The notes: generated from the letters alone by a model not told the origin. A stretch of DNA of 64,000 nucleotides from Glaciibacter superstes DSM 21135 (GCF_000421145.1 NZ_ATWH01000009.1:161575-225574); one strand, 5' to 3'. Numbered from the stretch's first letter, positions 1 to 9,220 are shown. Made by a program: numbers and translations.

Positions 1-1526
1 GCGGCGGCCTGAAAATAGCCACGCGCAAAAACGGGGCCCTGCAGACTGGTGCCGGCGGCATCCGTATAAAGCGAATCGAGCACCCCGATCGTCTCAAGGT
101 CGATCGGGAGTGTCTGCCACCGGCTAGCCTCGCTTCCACTCAGGCGCGCCGGCCCGATCAGCCCCTTGTGCTCGCCGATTCGGGGTCCGTAGTTCACCCG
201 GCCCTGGTCTTCGACCAGAATGTCGAGCCGGCCCCGCCGATTCGGAAGACTGACCGCGGTGTCGTGATGGTCGCGGTGCAGCACGGCAACCGGTGCTTCA
301 TCGAGAAAGACCTGGGCGCGATCTCGCACCTCTTCGAACGACAGCACTCCGTCATCCGTTGCCTCGACCCAGGTGCGATAGAGCGCAAAGCCGCGGAAGT
401 GACCCACGTCGTCCATCGTTGGCAGCTGGTCGGAATCGATCCACTCCCCGAGGCTGTCGACCGCGTCCCACAGCGAGATCCGGCCATCAAGCGAGACTTC
501 GAACTCCGGCGCGGGCTGCGAAGGCGATGGAATTTCTTCAGGAACGGGCGCATACCGGGCGATCACGTCGCGGAAAGCCCAGAACTTGGAGCCTGGTTCC
601 CCTGACTCGGTGAGCGGGGCGTCGTAGTCATATGAGGTCACCGTCGGCTGGAAGACACCCTTGTCGTTCGCGCCGTTTGTGAAGCCGAAGTTCGTGCCGC
701 CGTGGAACATATAGATGTTGACGGATGCTCCGGCAGCGAGCAGCTCGTCGAGCTCCCGAGCCGCATCCTCAGTTGTCGTCGTGTGGTGGCGCGCTCCCCA
801 GTGGTCGAACCAGCCGTCCCAGAACTCAGCGCACATCAGGGGTCCAGTCGTCTGGTGCGCTCGCAGGGTCGCCAGGCGCTCGGTGGCCCTCGAACCGAAC
901 GAGCCGGTCTTGTGCAGCTCCGGCAGACTTCCGTCCTGGAGCATCTGGTCTGTCGGCTGGTCGATCGTCGTGAGTGGGACCGTGATGCCGCCCAGGCGGT
1001 TGAGTTCGATCAGGGCACTTAAGTAGTTCTTGTCGCTGCCATAGGCGCCGTACTCATTCTCGACCTGCAGCAGTATCACCGGTCCACCACGGTCGATCTG
1101 TCGTTCGGCCACGATCGGCAGGAGTGCGTCCAGGTACTCCGAGACAGCTTCGAGATAGCGTGGCTCATTGCGGCGCACCCCGACAGCAGGATCGTTGAGC
1201 AGCCATCCCGGCAGGCCACCGTTGTCCCACTCCGCGCAAATGAACGGGCCAGGCCGCACGATCGCATACAGACCTTCTGCCGCGACGAGGTCGAGGAAGC
1301 GCGCCAGATCGAGGCCGCCGTCAGTATCGAAGCGTCCACGCTTTGGCGAGTGCTCGTTCCAGGCGACGTAGGTCTCAATCGTGTTGAGGCCCATGAGCCT
1401 CGCCTTGTGGATGCGGTCGGCCCACAGGTCGGGATGAACCCGGAAGTAGTGAAGCGCACCGGAGATAATCCGGAACGGAGCGCCGTCCAGCAAGAAATCC
1501 CGCTCCCCAATGACAAATTCAGGCAC
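1..1526 (-). CDS. GH35 beta-galactosidase, 3' part cut by window edge
   Basis: Hydrolyses terminal beta-galactosides, probably in the cytoplasm because no signal peptide is seen. About 508 residues are visible; the C-terminal end lies beyond position 1. The TIM barrel carries the GH35 signatures LLQVENEYG (acid/base E158) and CAEFWDGWFDHWG (nucleophile E234). The early SGALHYFR and PGPFICAEWDNGGLPGWL segments are also typical, and a jelly-roll region follows after about residue 380. The GTG start at 1524-1526 is chosen because AAGGAG lies about 7 nt upstream and the family N-terminus begins there. It overlaps the stop of the upstream GH51 gene by 8 nt, so translation is probably coupled. It is the last visible gene of a five-gene sugar operon. 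Family is certain; substrate (arabinogalactan, xyloglucan or galactan fragments) is inferred. Confidence 0.93.
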   Translation of the reverse strand, partial: MPEFVIGERDFLLDGAPFRIISGALHYFRVHPDLWADRIHKARLMGLNTIETYVAWNEHSPKRGRFDTDGGLDLARFLDLVAAEGLYAIVRPGPFICAEWDNGGLPGWLLNDPAVGVRRNEPRYLEAVSEYLDALLPIVAERQIDRGGPVILLQVENEYGAYGSDKNYLSALIELNRLGGITVPLTTIDQPTDQMLQDGSLPELHKTGSFGSRATERLATLRAHQTTGPLMCAEFWDGWFDHWGARHHTTTTEDAARELDELLAAGASVNIYMFHGGTNFGFTNGANDKGVFQPTVTSYDYDAPLTESGEPGSKFWAFRDVIARYAPVPEEIPSPSQPAPEFEVSLDGRISLWDAVDSLGEWIDSDQLPTMDDVGHFRGFALYRTWVEATDDGVLSFEEVRDRAQVFLDEAPVAVLHRDHHDTAVSLPNRRGRLDILVEDQGRVNYGPRIGEHKGLIGPARLSGSEASRWQTLPIDLETIGVLDSLYTDAAGTSLQGPVFARGYFQAA

Positions 1527-2835
1527 GCAGATCTCCTTGGACCGTTGATGGTGAAACGGATGTGGCCAGCCGCACGATCGACCACGAAAGCGGCGGCAGC
1601 GTGGCGGTCAGACCCTCACCGTCAATGTGGACTTGGTGAAGCGCCTGCGGTGAAACGGCATCCGGCTGACTGGCAGTGTTGCTCAGAAACCGCGTGGACC
1701 CGTCAGGGATGCAGAGGGTCCGGCTGTCGAGCACGTGGCGAGCAGTGACTCCAGCGAGGTCGACGTGAAGCTGCAGGTCGTCATTAACGGAACGGTTGAC
1801 GAGGAAGAGCACGAGCTCGTCGTCGGTGGCCGTGGCGACGGCGTCGAGTAGATCCACAGTGCCGTACAACGCAGTGTCGTGCTGGTCGGACTCAATCGCG
1901 ACCCTGAGCACCTCGCCGCGCGCGGCGGCATTGAACCTGGTCTGGTACCACACGTTCCACTCGTCGACGCTAATGCCGATGATCTTGTCGAGGCGTTTCG
2001 CCGCGAGCACGGAATCGATGATCTCCGCGACCTTGCGAATGTAACGATCGAGACCGACGGATGACGCGAGGAAGCTGTCGACATCGCCGTCCCGCTCCTC
2101 GTAATATGCGTGCAGCGAGATGTGGTCAATGATTTCTGCGGAATGTTCGAGAACCGTCGCCTCCCACGAGCCGAACGTTGGCATGTCGGCGTTGGAGCTT
2201 CCCGCTGCGACGAGCTCGATCCCTGGGTCGATCCATTTCATCAAGCGCCCGGTCTCCGCGGCGAGGCGGCCGTATTCATCCGCTGTCTTGTGACCGATCT
2301 GCCACGGTCCGTCCATCTCGTTCCCGAGACACCAGAGGGTGATGCCGAACGGTTCGTCTCGCCCGTTTGTGCGGCGCTGCTCGGAGAGCGCCGTGTGCCT
2401 CCGGTGATTGCTGTACTCGAGGAGCGCCGCGGCGTCCTCGATGCCCCGCATGCCGAGGTTGACGGCCTGCATGATCTCAGCGCCGGCACGCTCTGCCCAC
2501 TCGGCGAATTCGTGCAGGCCCACCTCATTCGTTTCGGTGCTGTGCCAGGCAGCGTCCAGGCGTACCGGGCGGGCCGAGACCGGCCCGACTCCGTCCTCCC
2601 AGCGGTACCCCGACACGAAGTTGCCGCCGGGGTAACGGATGACGGTTGCACCGAGTTCGCGAACGAGTTCCAGTACGTCGCTACGGAAGCCGCATTCGTC
2701 AGCGCTGGGGTGCGCCGGTTCATAGATACCGGTGTATACAGCCCTGCCCATGTGTTCGACGAAGGAGCCGAAGAGTCTGGGTGAGACCGAGGCGACGACA
2801 TCGCAGCGGTCGATCGAGAGGCGGGCGTGTACCAC
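1519..2835 (-). CDS. GH51 alpha-L-arabinofuranosidase with internal deletion
   Basis: GH51 enzymes release arabinose from arabinoxylan or arabinan oligosaccharides in the cytoplasm. Residues 1-300 are well conserved: RYPGGNFVSGYRWED, acid/base E173 in CLGNEMDGPW and nucleophile E292 in DEWNVWY. The protein is only 438 residues. Compared with the 508-residue paralogue at 54634-56160, about 80 residues right after the nucleophile are replaced by roughly six (FNAAAR). The lost block is the family segment with LEDVY, HADRV and LAQLVNVIAP, the last part of the barrel. The C-terminal beta-domain (LFLVNRS, LPPLSW) is intact and in frame. The GTG start has GGAAAG just upstream. Catalytic residues remain, but folding and activity are doubtful; it may be a decaying copy or carry an assembly deletion. 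Confidence 0.9.
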   Translation of the reverse strand: MVHARLSIDRCDVVASVSPRLFGSFVEHMGRAVYTGIYEPAHPSADECGFRSDVLELVRELGATVIRYPGGNFVSGYRWEDGVGPVSARPVRLDAAWHSTETNEVGLHEFAEWAERAGAEIMQAVNLGMRGIEDAAALLEYSNHRRHTALSEQRRTNGRDEPFGITLWCLGNEMDGPWQIGHKTADEYGRLAAETGRLMKWIDPGIELVAAGSSNADMPTFGSWEATVLEHSAEIIDHISLHAYYEERDGDVDSFLASSVGLDRYIRKVAEIIDSVLAAKRLDKIIGISVDEWNVWYQTRFNAAARGEVLRVAIESDQHDTALYGTVDLLDAVATATDDELVLFLVNRSVNDDLQLHVDLAGVTARHVLDSRTLCIPDGSTRFLSNTASQPDAVSPQALHQVHIDGEGLTATLPPLSWSIVRLATSVSPSTVQGDLRA

Positions 2836-2869
2836 GCATTCTTTCCTTTGGGTCGAACGGCAGCCGGGC

Positions 2870-2905
2870 AGGAACGGCCGCGCGGACGCGAGCCCGACCG
2901 TTCCT
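2870..2905 (-). other. intercistronic hairpin after binding-protein gene
   Basis: Inverted repeat with 8-bp arms (AGGAACGG / CCGTTCCT) in the short gap between the binding-protein gene and the GH51 gene. There is no T-run. A hairpin here could protect the upstream message or weaken downstream transcription, as in other sugar ABC operons (inference). Confidence 0.4.
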
Positions 2906-2927
2906 CCCGATAAGTGAGTGCTGTGCG

Positions 2928-4280
2928 TTACTCGCTGGTAACGGTGAATCCCTGTCCGTTTCCGTACTCAGCGATTGCGTCCTGCCACGCGATGAGACCC
3001 TCGTTGAGATCGGTCTTGTTCGCGTAAGACTGGCCGACGGTGTCGCCGAAGATGCTGTTCGAGTAGACCTGGAACGGCAGGTAGCTCCAGCCGGGGACGA
3101 CGTCCTTGGCCGACTGCACGAGGACCTGGTTGATCTGCTGGCCGCCGAAGTACTCGCTCTCCGCATTCAGGAAGTCGTCGGACTCGAGGTCTGCCGTCGT
3201 GGAGGGGAATCCGCCCGCGTCCATCGAGATCTGGGTTCCCTCGCCCGCGTTCATGAACTCGAGGAATCCGGCCGCAGCGAGCTTGTTCTTGCTCTGCTTG
3301 AGGATGGCGTCCCCGCCGCCGCCGTTCTCCGAGCTTGCTGCCACACCAGGTTCCCAGGTGGGCATGGGTGCTACACGCCAATCACCAGATGCCTCCGGAA
3401 CGCCCGATTCGAGGTTGCCTGGCATCCAGGCTCCGATGGTCAGGCTCGCGATGGTTCCATCGCCGAGCCCCTTGTACCATTCGTCGCTCCAGGAGGAGAT
3501 CGGCGCGACGAGGTCGCCCTCGATGAGCTGGTTCCAGGTGTCAGCGAACTTCTTCGAGCCTTCGTCCTGCAGGTTGACGGTGACGTCGGTCGAGTTCTCC
3601 GTCACGAAGGGCTGGCCGCCGGCCTGCCAGATCATGCTGGTGGTGAACCCGGCATCCCCGGTGTCGTTCGTGATGTACTTCGTGGGGTCCGCGGCATGCA
3701 GCTGCTGCGCAGCCGTGACGTACTCGTCCCAGGTGGTCGGCACCGCGATGCCGAACTGGTCGAAGACGGCCTGGTTGTAGAACAGCGCCATGGGTCCAGA
3801 GTCCTGCGGCAGCGCGTAGACACCGCCGTCGAGGTTCACGGAACCCCAGGTGCTCGCCGTGTACTTCTCTTCCAGGTCACCGAACCCGAAGTCGTTCAGG
3901 TCGACGAGGGAATCGGACAGAGCGAACTGCGGGAGGGCGTAGTACTCGATCTGTGCAACATCCGGAGCACCGGAGCCGGCCTTGATGGCGTTTTGCAGCT
4001 TGATGTACTGATCGTTGCCCGTGCCGGCGTTGACGACGTCGACGGTCACTTTGGGGTACTTCTCTTCGAATGCTGCCGCGATGTCCTCGACGGCAGGCGC
4101 CCATGCCCACACCGTGATGGTCGATTCTTCCTGCAGCGCCGCTTCGATGTCCGAGGCCGTTCCGGTCTCGGCACCGGTGTCGCCGGTCGCGGAGCAGGCC
4201 GCGAGCGTCAGGCTCAGGGCCATCCCGGTGGCGACGACGGCGCCGATGCGACGGAGACGGCGAGTGTGTTCTGTGGTCAT
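2928..4280 (-). CDS. sugar ABC transporter substrate-binding lipoprotein (operon 1)
   Basis: Extracytoplasmic sugar-binding protein of the MalE/family 1 type (450 aa). The start MTTEHTRR at 4280 is preferred over an ATG 11 codons upstream: it gives a twin-Arg-rich n-region, a hydrophobic core and the lipobox LAAC with Cys29, and GAAGG lies about 8 nt upstream. The mature part has typical features, including an early TITVWAW, DVAQIEYYALPQF and an aromatic-rich C-lobe. It follows two permease genes on the same strand and precedes GH51 and GH35 genes. It therefore probably binds arabinose- or galactose-containing oligosaccharides (inference from context). No ATPase gene is nearby. Confidence 0.92.
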   Translation of the reverse strand: MTTEHTRRLRRIGAVVATGMALSLTLAACSATGDTGAETGTASDIEAALQEESTITVWAWAPAVEDIAAAFEEKYPKVTVDVVNAGTGNDQYIKLQNAIKAGSGAPDVAQIEYYALPQFALSDSLVDLNDFGFGDLEEKYTASTWGSVNLDGGVYALPQDSGPMALFYNQAVFDQFGIAVPTTWDEYVTAAQQLHAADPTKYITNDTGDAGFTTSMIWQAGGQPFVTENSTDVTVNLQDEGSKKFADTWNQLIEGDLVAPISSWSDEWYKGLGDGTIASLTIGAWMPGNLESGVPEASGDWRVAPMPTWEPGVAASSENGGGGDAILKQSKNKLAAAGFLEFMNAGEGTQISMDAGGFPSTTADLESDDFLNAESEYFGGQQINQVLVQSAKDVVPGWSYLPFQVYSNSIFGDTVGQSYANKTDLNEGLIAWQDAIAEYGNGQGFTVTSE

Positions 4281-4320
4281 GCTGTTGCCTTCACTTCCCT
4301 GTAAATGGTGCACTGTGTTC

Positions 4321-4357
4321 GGAGAGGGTTGATGGTTGCGTCAGGCGAGCCCTCTCC
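4321..4357 (-). other. intercistronic hairpin between permease and binding protein
   Basis: Perfect 8-bp arms GGAGAGGG (4321-4328) and CCCTCTCC (4350-4357) in the 96-bp gap between the second permease and the binding-protein gene. No T-tract follows. It may be an RNA processing or attenuation structure (inference). Confidence 0.35.
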
Positions 4358-4376
4358 GCGCTCGCTTTTCGCCCTG

Positions 4377-5291
4377 TCACGCTTTGACGCTCCCCGCGGC
4401 CAGCCCGGACTGCCAGTACCGCTGCAGGAAGAGAAAAGCGATCACGATGGGAACGACCGTCAGGAGCGAGCCGGTCACCACGAGGTTGTAGATGGGGTCG
4501 CCTCCAACGGTCTGCGCCTGCGAGTTCCACTGATTGAGCCCGACCGTCAACGGGTACCAGGTCGGCTCACTGAGCATGATCAACGGCAGGAAGTAGTTGT
4601 TCCACGTGGCCACGATCGTGAAGAGGAGCACGGTGACGAGGCCCGGTCCGAGCAGTCGCAGAGAGATGGTGAAGAAGGTGCGCATTTCACCTGCCCCGTC
4701 CATGCGTGCTGCTTCCAGCACTTCCGTCGGTACGGCGTCCATCGCGTATGTCCAGATCAGGTACAAGCCGAACGGGCTGATCAGCGACGGCAGGATAATG
4801 GCCCACGGCGTGTTCGTCAGGCCGAGCTGGCTGAACATGAGGAACGTCGGTACCGCGAGAGCTGTGCCCGGGATGGCGACAGCTCCCAGCACGACGGCGA
4901 AGACGGCACGCTTGCCGGGGAAGTTGAACTTCGCCAGTCCGTATCCGCCGAGTGCAGCGAGCAGGGTTGCTCCGCCGGCTCCCACCACGACGTACAGGAC
5001 GGTGTTGCCGAACCAGCGCACGAACTCTCCGTCGCCATAACTCAGTGTCTGTGCGATGTTGTCGAACAGTGAGAACTCTCCGCTGAACCAGAGCCCGAAG
5101 GAGCTCAACAGTTCCGGCTGCGTCTTCGTCGAGCTGACCAGGAGCCAGAACAGCGGCAGGAGACTGTAGACCAGCAGCAGCGTCATGACGATCGTGAGCA
5201 CCAGAGACTTGCGCTTCTGCAATGCCCCACCCGAGCGCGATCGCGTGTAGCGCGACATCCGCGAGGCTTTGACGGCTTGTTCGAGTGCCAT
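4377..5291 (-). CDS. sugar ABC permease, MalG type (operon 1)
   Basis: Inner-membrane permease of a carbohydrate uptake-1 importer (304 aa, about six membrane segments). The cytoplasmic coupling loop (EAA motif) reads EVLEAARMDGAGEMRTFF and docks a separate ATPase. The start MALEQAV at 5291 is chosen because AAAGGAGGTG sits immediately upstream; an in-frame ATG 13 codons earlier lies inside the preceding gene. Only one base separates it from the stop of the MalF-type permease, so the two are surely co-translated. The C-terminal end (LAAGSVKA) is normal for the family. Confidence 0.94.
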   Translation of the reverse strand: MALEQAVKASRMSRYTRSRSGGALQKRKSLVLTIVMTLLLVYSLLPLFWLLVSSTKTQPELLSSFGLWFSGEFSLFDNIAQTLSYGDGEFVRWFGNTVLYVVVGAGGATLLAALGGYGLAKFNFPGKRAVFAVVLGAVAIPGTALAVPTFLMFSQLGLTNTPWAIILPSLISPFGLYLIWTYAMDAVPTEVLEAARMDGAGEMRTFFTISLRLLGPGLVTVLLFTIVATWNNYFLPLIMLSEPTWYPLTVGLNQWNSQAQTVGGDPIYNLVVTGSLLTVVPIVIAFLFLQRYWQSGLAAGSVKA

Positions 5292-5292
5292 C

Positions 5293-6210
5293 TCACACCT
5301 CCTTTCTGGATCCGGAGATCTGCACGGCATAGGCGATGGCGGCGGTCAACAGTCCGACGATGATGGCGATGGTCGCCGAGTAGTTGTATTGCTGGCCGGC
5401 GAACGACAGGTTGTACGCGTACATGTTGGGTGTGAAGTAGGTACTGATCGAGTTCGGCGCGAGGGATTGCAGGATGTTCGGTTCATTGAAGAGCTGGAAG
5501 CTGCCGATGATGGAGAAGATCGTTCCGATCACGATCGCGGGACGCAACGCGGGGAGTTTGATGCTCCGAATGACGCGGAAGGTGCCGGCGCCGTCGAGGT
5601 CGGCTGCTTCATACAGGTCGGCCGGGATGACGCGCAGCGCCGCATAGAAGAGGAGCATGTTGTAGCCCACAAACTCCCAGGTGACGATGTTGCCGATGGA
5701 GGCGAGGATCCAGCTGTTCGAGAGCGGCGATGGGATGTCGATGCCGAAGAAGTCGTTGACATTGCCGACCAGGCCGAAACGGGTTCCGTACATGAAGCCC
5801 CACATCAGCGCCGCGACCACGGCCGGCACCGCGTACGGCAGAAAGATCGCGATGCGGTAGAACGACGACAGGTGCAGCCTGGCGCTGTCGATGGCGAGCG
5901 CGGCGAAGAGGGCGAGCGCCAGCATGATCGGCACCTGCACGACGAGGAAGAGCGATACCCGGCCGATGGATTCCCAGAACTTGGGATCGGACAGCGCCTG
6001 CCCGTAGTTCGCCAGACCGACGAAGCTGTTGCCTCCGATGAGCTGGTCCTTGAAGAGGCTGAGGTAGATCGAATAGATCACGGGCGCGATCAACACCAGC
6101 GCGAAGACCACCATGAACGGTCCGACGAACTTCCAGCCCGACCAGTCGCGCTTGCGCTGGCGCCTGGGTGCAGGAGCGCCAGTCTTGGCAGAGAGGGACA
6201 GCGTCGTCAT
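5293..6210 (-). CDS. sugar ABC permease, MalF type (operon 1)
   Basis: First gene of operon 1; partner permease of the MalG-type protein downstream (305 aa, six predicted membrane helices, EAA loop with DLYEAADLDGAGTFRVIRSI). The ATG at 6210 (MTTLSLSAK) is preferred to an ATG 35 codons upstream. It has GGAAAG at the right distance, and the longer form would start inside the operator region at 6242-6291. The N-terminus is short and basic before helix 1, normal for this family. Transcription most likely starts near the paired operators and is controlled by the divergent LacI regulator. Confidence 0.93.
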   Translation of the reverse strand: MTTLSLSAKTGAPAPRRQRKRDWSGWKFVGPFMVVFALVLIAPVIYSIYLSLFKDQLIGGNSFVGLANYGQALSDPKFWESIGRVSLFLVVQVPIMLALALFAALAIDSARLHLSSFYRIAIFLPYAVPAVVAALMWGFMYGTRFGLVGNVNDFFGIDIPSPLSNSWILASIGNIVTWEFVGYNMLLFYAALRVIPADLYEAADLDGAGTFRVIRSIKLPALRPAIVIGTIFSIIGSFQLFNEPNILQSLAPNSISTYFTPNMYAYNLSFAGQQYNYSATIAIIVGLLTAAIAYAVQISGSRKEV

Positions 6211-6241
6211 CACTACTTTCCGGATCGGCGTGGCACACGGG

Positions 6242-6291
6242 ATGTTTGCGTAAACATCGTCTGCGGTAATGCTAGCGTGTTTACGTAAACA
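6242..6291. promoter_or_regulatory. paired LacI-family operators between divergent genes
   Basis: Two copies of one palindrome lie in the divergent gap: ATGTTTGCGTAAACAT at 6242-6257 (one central mismatch) and the perfect TGTTTACGTAAACA at 6278-6291. Their centres are about 35 bp apart, so two dimers could bind on related helix faces. A central CG inside a 14-16 bp palindrome is the usual LacI/GalR operator form. The likely ligand protein is the regulator at 6417, controlling itself and operon 1. Confidence 0.8.
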
Positions 6292-6416
6292 TGATTGCGC
6301 GATAAACCCTGCCACCTCGACTGGACCACGTCAAGCTGACAAAGTGAGTCGAATGCCGAGCAGCGGTTCTTCGCCCGGCCTGGACAGCCGACCGATCAGT
6401 ACCAGAGGAGTTGCCG

Positions 6417-7475
6417 ATGACGATCTCGTCGACCGGGCAGAACATTGACGCGCCGACGCGACGCGCCTCCCGTGGACCTTCGATGGCCGATGTCGCGCGC
6501 GAGGCCGGCGTCTCGTCCCAGACGGTCTCCCGGGTCTCGAACGGACAGAACAACGTCGATGCCGCAACGCGCGACCGGGTGATAGCGGCGATGCAGTTGC
6601 TCGGCTACCGGCCGAACAGCGCTGCCCGCGCACTGAAGACCGGCCGCTTCAGGTCGATCGGCGTGATCATGTTCACGCTGTCGACCTTCGGAAATATGCG
6701 CACGCTCGATGCCATCGCCACAGCATCCGCCCAGGCCGGCTATTCGATCACGCTCATTCCCGTCGCTCTGCCGACGCAGGGAGAAGTGGCCGGCGCATTC
6801 TCGCGGTTGAGCGAGCAGGCTGTCGATGGCATCGTCATCATCATCGAGGCGCACATTCTCGACAGGGCCGACATCACGCTCCCCGATGGAATGCCCGTCG
6901 TCATCGTCGATTCCGATGCGGGTTCCCGGTACACCGTCGTCGACGCCGACCAGGCGCAGGGCGCCCGCCTCGCGACGGAACACCTGTTGAAACTCGGACA
7001 CCGGTCGGTCTGGCACATCGCGGGGCCCCGATCGTCGTTCTCGGCGATCAGGCGCACTGAATCCTGGCGAACAACCCTGAACGACGCGGGCGCGCCGACG
7101 CCCGAGATCCTCTACGGTGACTGGTCCGCCGAGTCCGGTTACCAGCACGGGTTGACACTTGGCGCGCAGCCCGACGTCACGGCGATCTTCGCCGCCAATG
7201 ACCAGATGGCTCTCGGAGTGATGCGGGCTTTACACGAACTGGGTCGGCCCGTACCTCGATCGGTGAGCGTCGTCGGCTTCGACGATACCGAGGAGTCGAG
7301 CTCATTCTGGCCGCCGCTGACAACCGTGCATCAGGACTTCAGTGAAGTCGGCCGGCTCTGCATCACTGCGCTGTTGCACGAGATCGAGACCACCGCTCAC
7401 GAAACCGGTACGACAATTGTGCCGACGAGACTGGTCGTGCGGGAAAGCACCGCGCCTCCGGCATCCGTGCGGTGA
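6417..7475 (+). CDS. LacI-family transcriptional regulator (operon 1)
   Basis: Sugar-responsive DNA-binding repressor (352 aa). The HTH near residues 20-65 reads MADVAREAGVSSQTVSRVSNG and continues to LGYRPNSAARAL. A periplasmic-binding-protein-like sensor domain follows, with AIFAANDQMALGV and SVVGFDDTEESS. The ATG at 6417 is chosen because AGAGGAG lies 6 nt upstream; a TTG two codons earlier is in frame but less well placed. It diverges from operon 1 with two clear operators between. Family members usually read VSRVLNG here; the Ser in place of Leu in the hinge-proximal helix is mildly unusual. Inducer unknown, probably a galactoside or arabinoside product. Confidence 0.93.
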   Translation: MTISSTGQNIDAPTRRASRGPSMADVAREAGVSSQTVSRVSNGQNNVDAATRDRVIAAMQLLGYRPNSAARALKTGRFRSIGVIMFTLSTFGNMRTLDAIATASAQAGYSITLIPVALPTQGEVAGAFSRLSEQAVDGIVIIIEAHILDRADITLPDGMPVVIVDSDAGSRYTVVDADQAQGARLATEHLLKLGHRSVWHIAGPRSSFSAIRRTESWRTTLNDAGAPTPEILYGDWSAESGYQHGLTLGAQPDVTAIFAANDQMALGVMRALHELGRPVPRSVSVVGFDDTEESSSFWPPLTTVHQDFSEVGRLCITALLHEIETTAHETGTTIVPTRLVVRESTAPPASVR

Positions 7476-7635
7476 CCACGCGTCGATAGTTGACCACGCG
7501 TAGATGGTCGGCACCGCTGACTGTGGGCCCCTCATCTGCCCGGCCCTCCGCTCCTCCACAGGCGCTGACTCCGAGCGGAGTCCACCGATTGTGCGCACAA
7601 CGGAATGGGTGCGGCTCCTCGCGAAAGGGCAGCGC

Positions 7636-9072
7636 CTACGGCGCGAGCGACGGCAGCGGCAACCCGAACACCTCGCGCAGCGCCAGACGGGCGGCCTGGT
7701 AGCCGCCGAGCCCGTGCACACCGGGGCCCGGCACCGCAGACGCCGAGCAGAGGTAGAGGCCAGGCGCCGAGCGCCACGGCTTCGACGACAGTACCGGCCG
7801 CACGATCAGCTGCAGGAAGTCAGCTGCTCCCCCGGCGATGTCGCCCCCGACGAAATTAGGATTGCCGCGTTCGATCGCCGTTGCCGGCAGTGCGCTGCTC
7901 GCCACGATCACGTCACGGAACCCCGGCGCAAACCGCTCGATCTGGGCCGTGACCGGCTCCGTCATGTCGCGGTCCGACCCTGCCGGCACATGCGTGTAGG
8001 TCCACAGTGTGTGGCCACCGGCAGGCGCCCGCGACGGGTCGAACACCGTCGGCTGCGACGCCAGAACGTACGGCAGTTCCGGGTACCGGCCGCCGGCCAC
8101 AGCGGCTTCACCCGCTGCCACCTCGGCTCGCGTTCCCCCGACGTGAATCGTGCCGGCCGCGCGCAGGTCTTCATTCGCCCACGGCACCGGACCCGACAAC
8201 GCGAAGTCGACCTTCGACGCCGCATTCCCGTACCGGAAACGCCCGAGCGCACGGCGGTAGCCCGGCGCCAGCCGGCCGCCCGCAATGTCCAGCAACTGGC
8301 CCGCCGAGGTGTCGAAGAAGACCGCGCGCGCCTGGGGCAACTCATCGACCGAGAAGATGCGATGACCCGTCTCGACCGTGCCGCCGTGTGCCTGCAGGTC
8401 TGACACCATCGCATCCGTCATCGCCTGCGACCCGCCCACCGGAATCGGCCAGCCACCGTCGTGAGCGAGAGTGGCCAGCAAGAGCCCCGCAGATGCCGTG
8501 CCGAGCGACGGAATGCGACCGATCGAGTGTGCGAAGGCGCCGGCCAGCAACGCCGGCGCGAGGTCTCCCGAGAAGCGCGCGTTCGCCAGGAAGGAACCCT
8601 GTTCGAGCGCGCGCAGGCCATAACGAAGTGCGGTGAACGGATGCCGCGGCAGCGGCAACATCGGCGACATCGTGAATTCGGTCACCCGCCTCGCGTCTTC
8701 GACCAGCGGTTTCAGGAGGCGGAGCCAGGCGGCGCCGTCGCGACCGAGGCCCTCCGCCGTGCGCTCGATGTCGCGCCACGCGATGCCCGCGCGGCCACCG
8801 TCGAGGGGCTGGCCATAGGAGATCTCAGGGACAATGAACTCGACACGTTCGGTGATGCCGAAGTGCTGGAAGAACGGTGACGCGAAAGCCATCGCCTGCA
8901 CGGCGGAACCCCAGTCGTGCCGGTAGCCCGGTTCTGTCAGCTCAAGGGTGCGGGCGCCGCCGCCGATGGTGTCTGCGGCCTCGAAAACCTGCACGCTGAG
9001 CCCGGCGCGGGCCATGACAACCGCCGCGGCAAGTCCGTTCGGACCGCTCCCGACGATCGCGACATCTACCAC
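7636..9072 (-). CDS. CrtI-like FAD/NAD(P)-dependent oxidoreductase
   Basis: Phytoene-desaturase-like amine oxidase superfamily protein (478 aa). The N-terminal dinucleotide-binding fold has GSGPNG at residues 8-13 followed by FEAADTIGGGART, and the C-terminal FAD motif reads GPGVHGLGGYQAAR. Family length is normal. The start is GTG (MVDVAIVG), placed directly before the Rossmann beta-strand; the RBS is weak. There are no carotenoid biosynthesis neighbours, so a desaturase role is unsupported. Many actinobacterial homologues (COG1233) have unknown substrates. It stands alone, separated by about 150 bp from ackA and by 160 bp from the LacI gene. Confidence 0.85.
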   Translation of the reverse strand: MVDVAIVGSGPNGLAAAVVMARAGLSVQVFEAADTIGGGARTLELTEPGYRHDWGSAVQAMAFASPFFQHFGITERVEFIVPEISYGQPLDGGRAGIAWRDIERTAEGLGRDGAAWLRLLKPLVEDARRVTEFTMSPMLPLPRHPFTALRYGLRALEQGSFLANARFSGDLAPALLAGAFAHSIGRIPSLGTASAGLLLATLAHDGGWPIPVGGSQAMTDAMVSDLQAHGGTVETGHRIFSVDELPQARAVFFDTSAGQLLDIAGGRLAPGYRRALGRFRYGNAASKVDFALSGPVPWANEDLRAAGTIHVGGTRAEVAAGEAAVAGGRYPELPYVLASQPTVFDPSRAPAGGHTLWTYTHVPAGSDRDMTEPVTAQIERFAPGFRDVIVASSALPATAIERGNPNFVGGDIAGGAADFLQLIVRPVLSSKPWRSAPGLYLCSASAVPGPGVHGLGGYQAARLALREVFGLPLPSLAP

Positions 9073-9220
9073 GTTGTCCAGCCTACGGCGCTAGGAGCGT
9101 GAGCGGATGGATACGGTGTCGACATCCGCCTCCGAATCTGCCGCTCCGAATCAGCCGCACCGAGTCAGCGAAATGGCGCTCGCTCCGGGGCCAACGAAAA
9201 ATACCAGCGCAACGAACTTA

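Noticed and set aside
2646..4304. Plus-strand 552-codon frame opposite the binding-protein and GH51 genes
   Set aside because: Antisense shadow; the minus strand has clear lipoprotein and GH51 signatures.
7465..7510. Direct repeat TGACCACGCGT after the LacI gene
   Set aside because: Only two short copies at the gene end; too little to call an operator or element.
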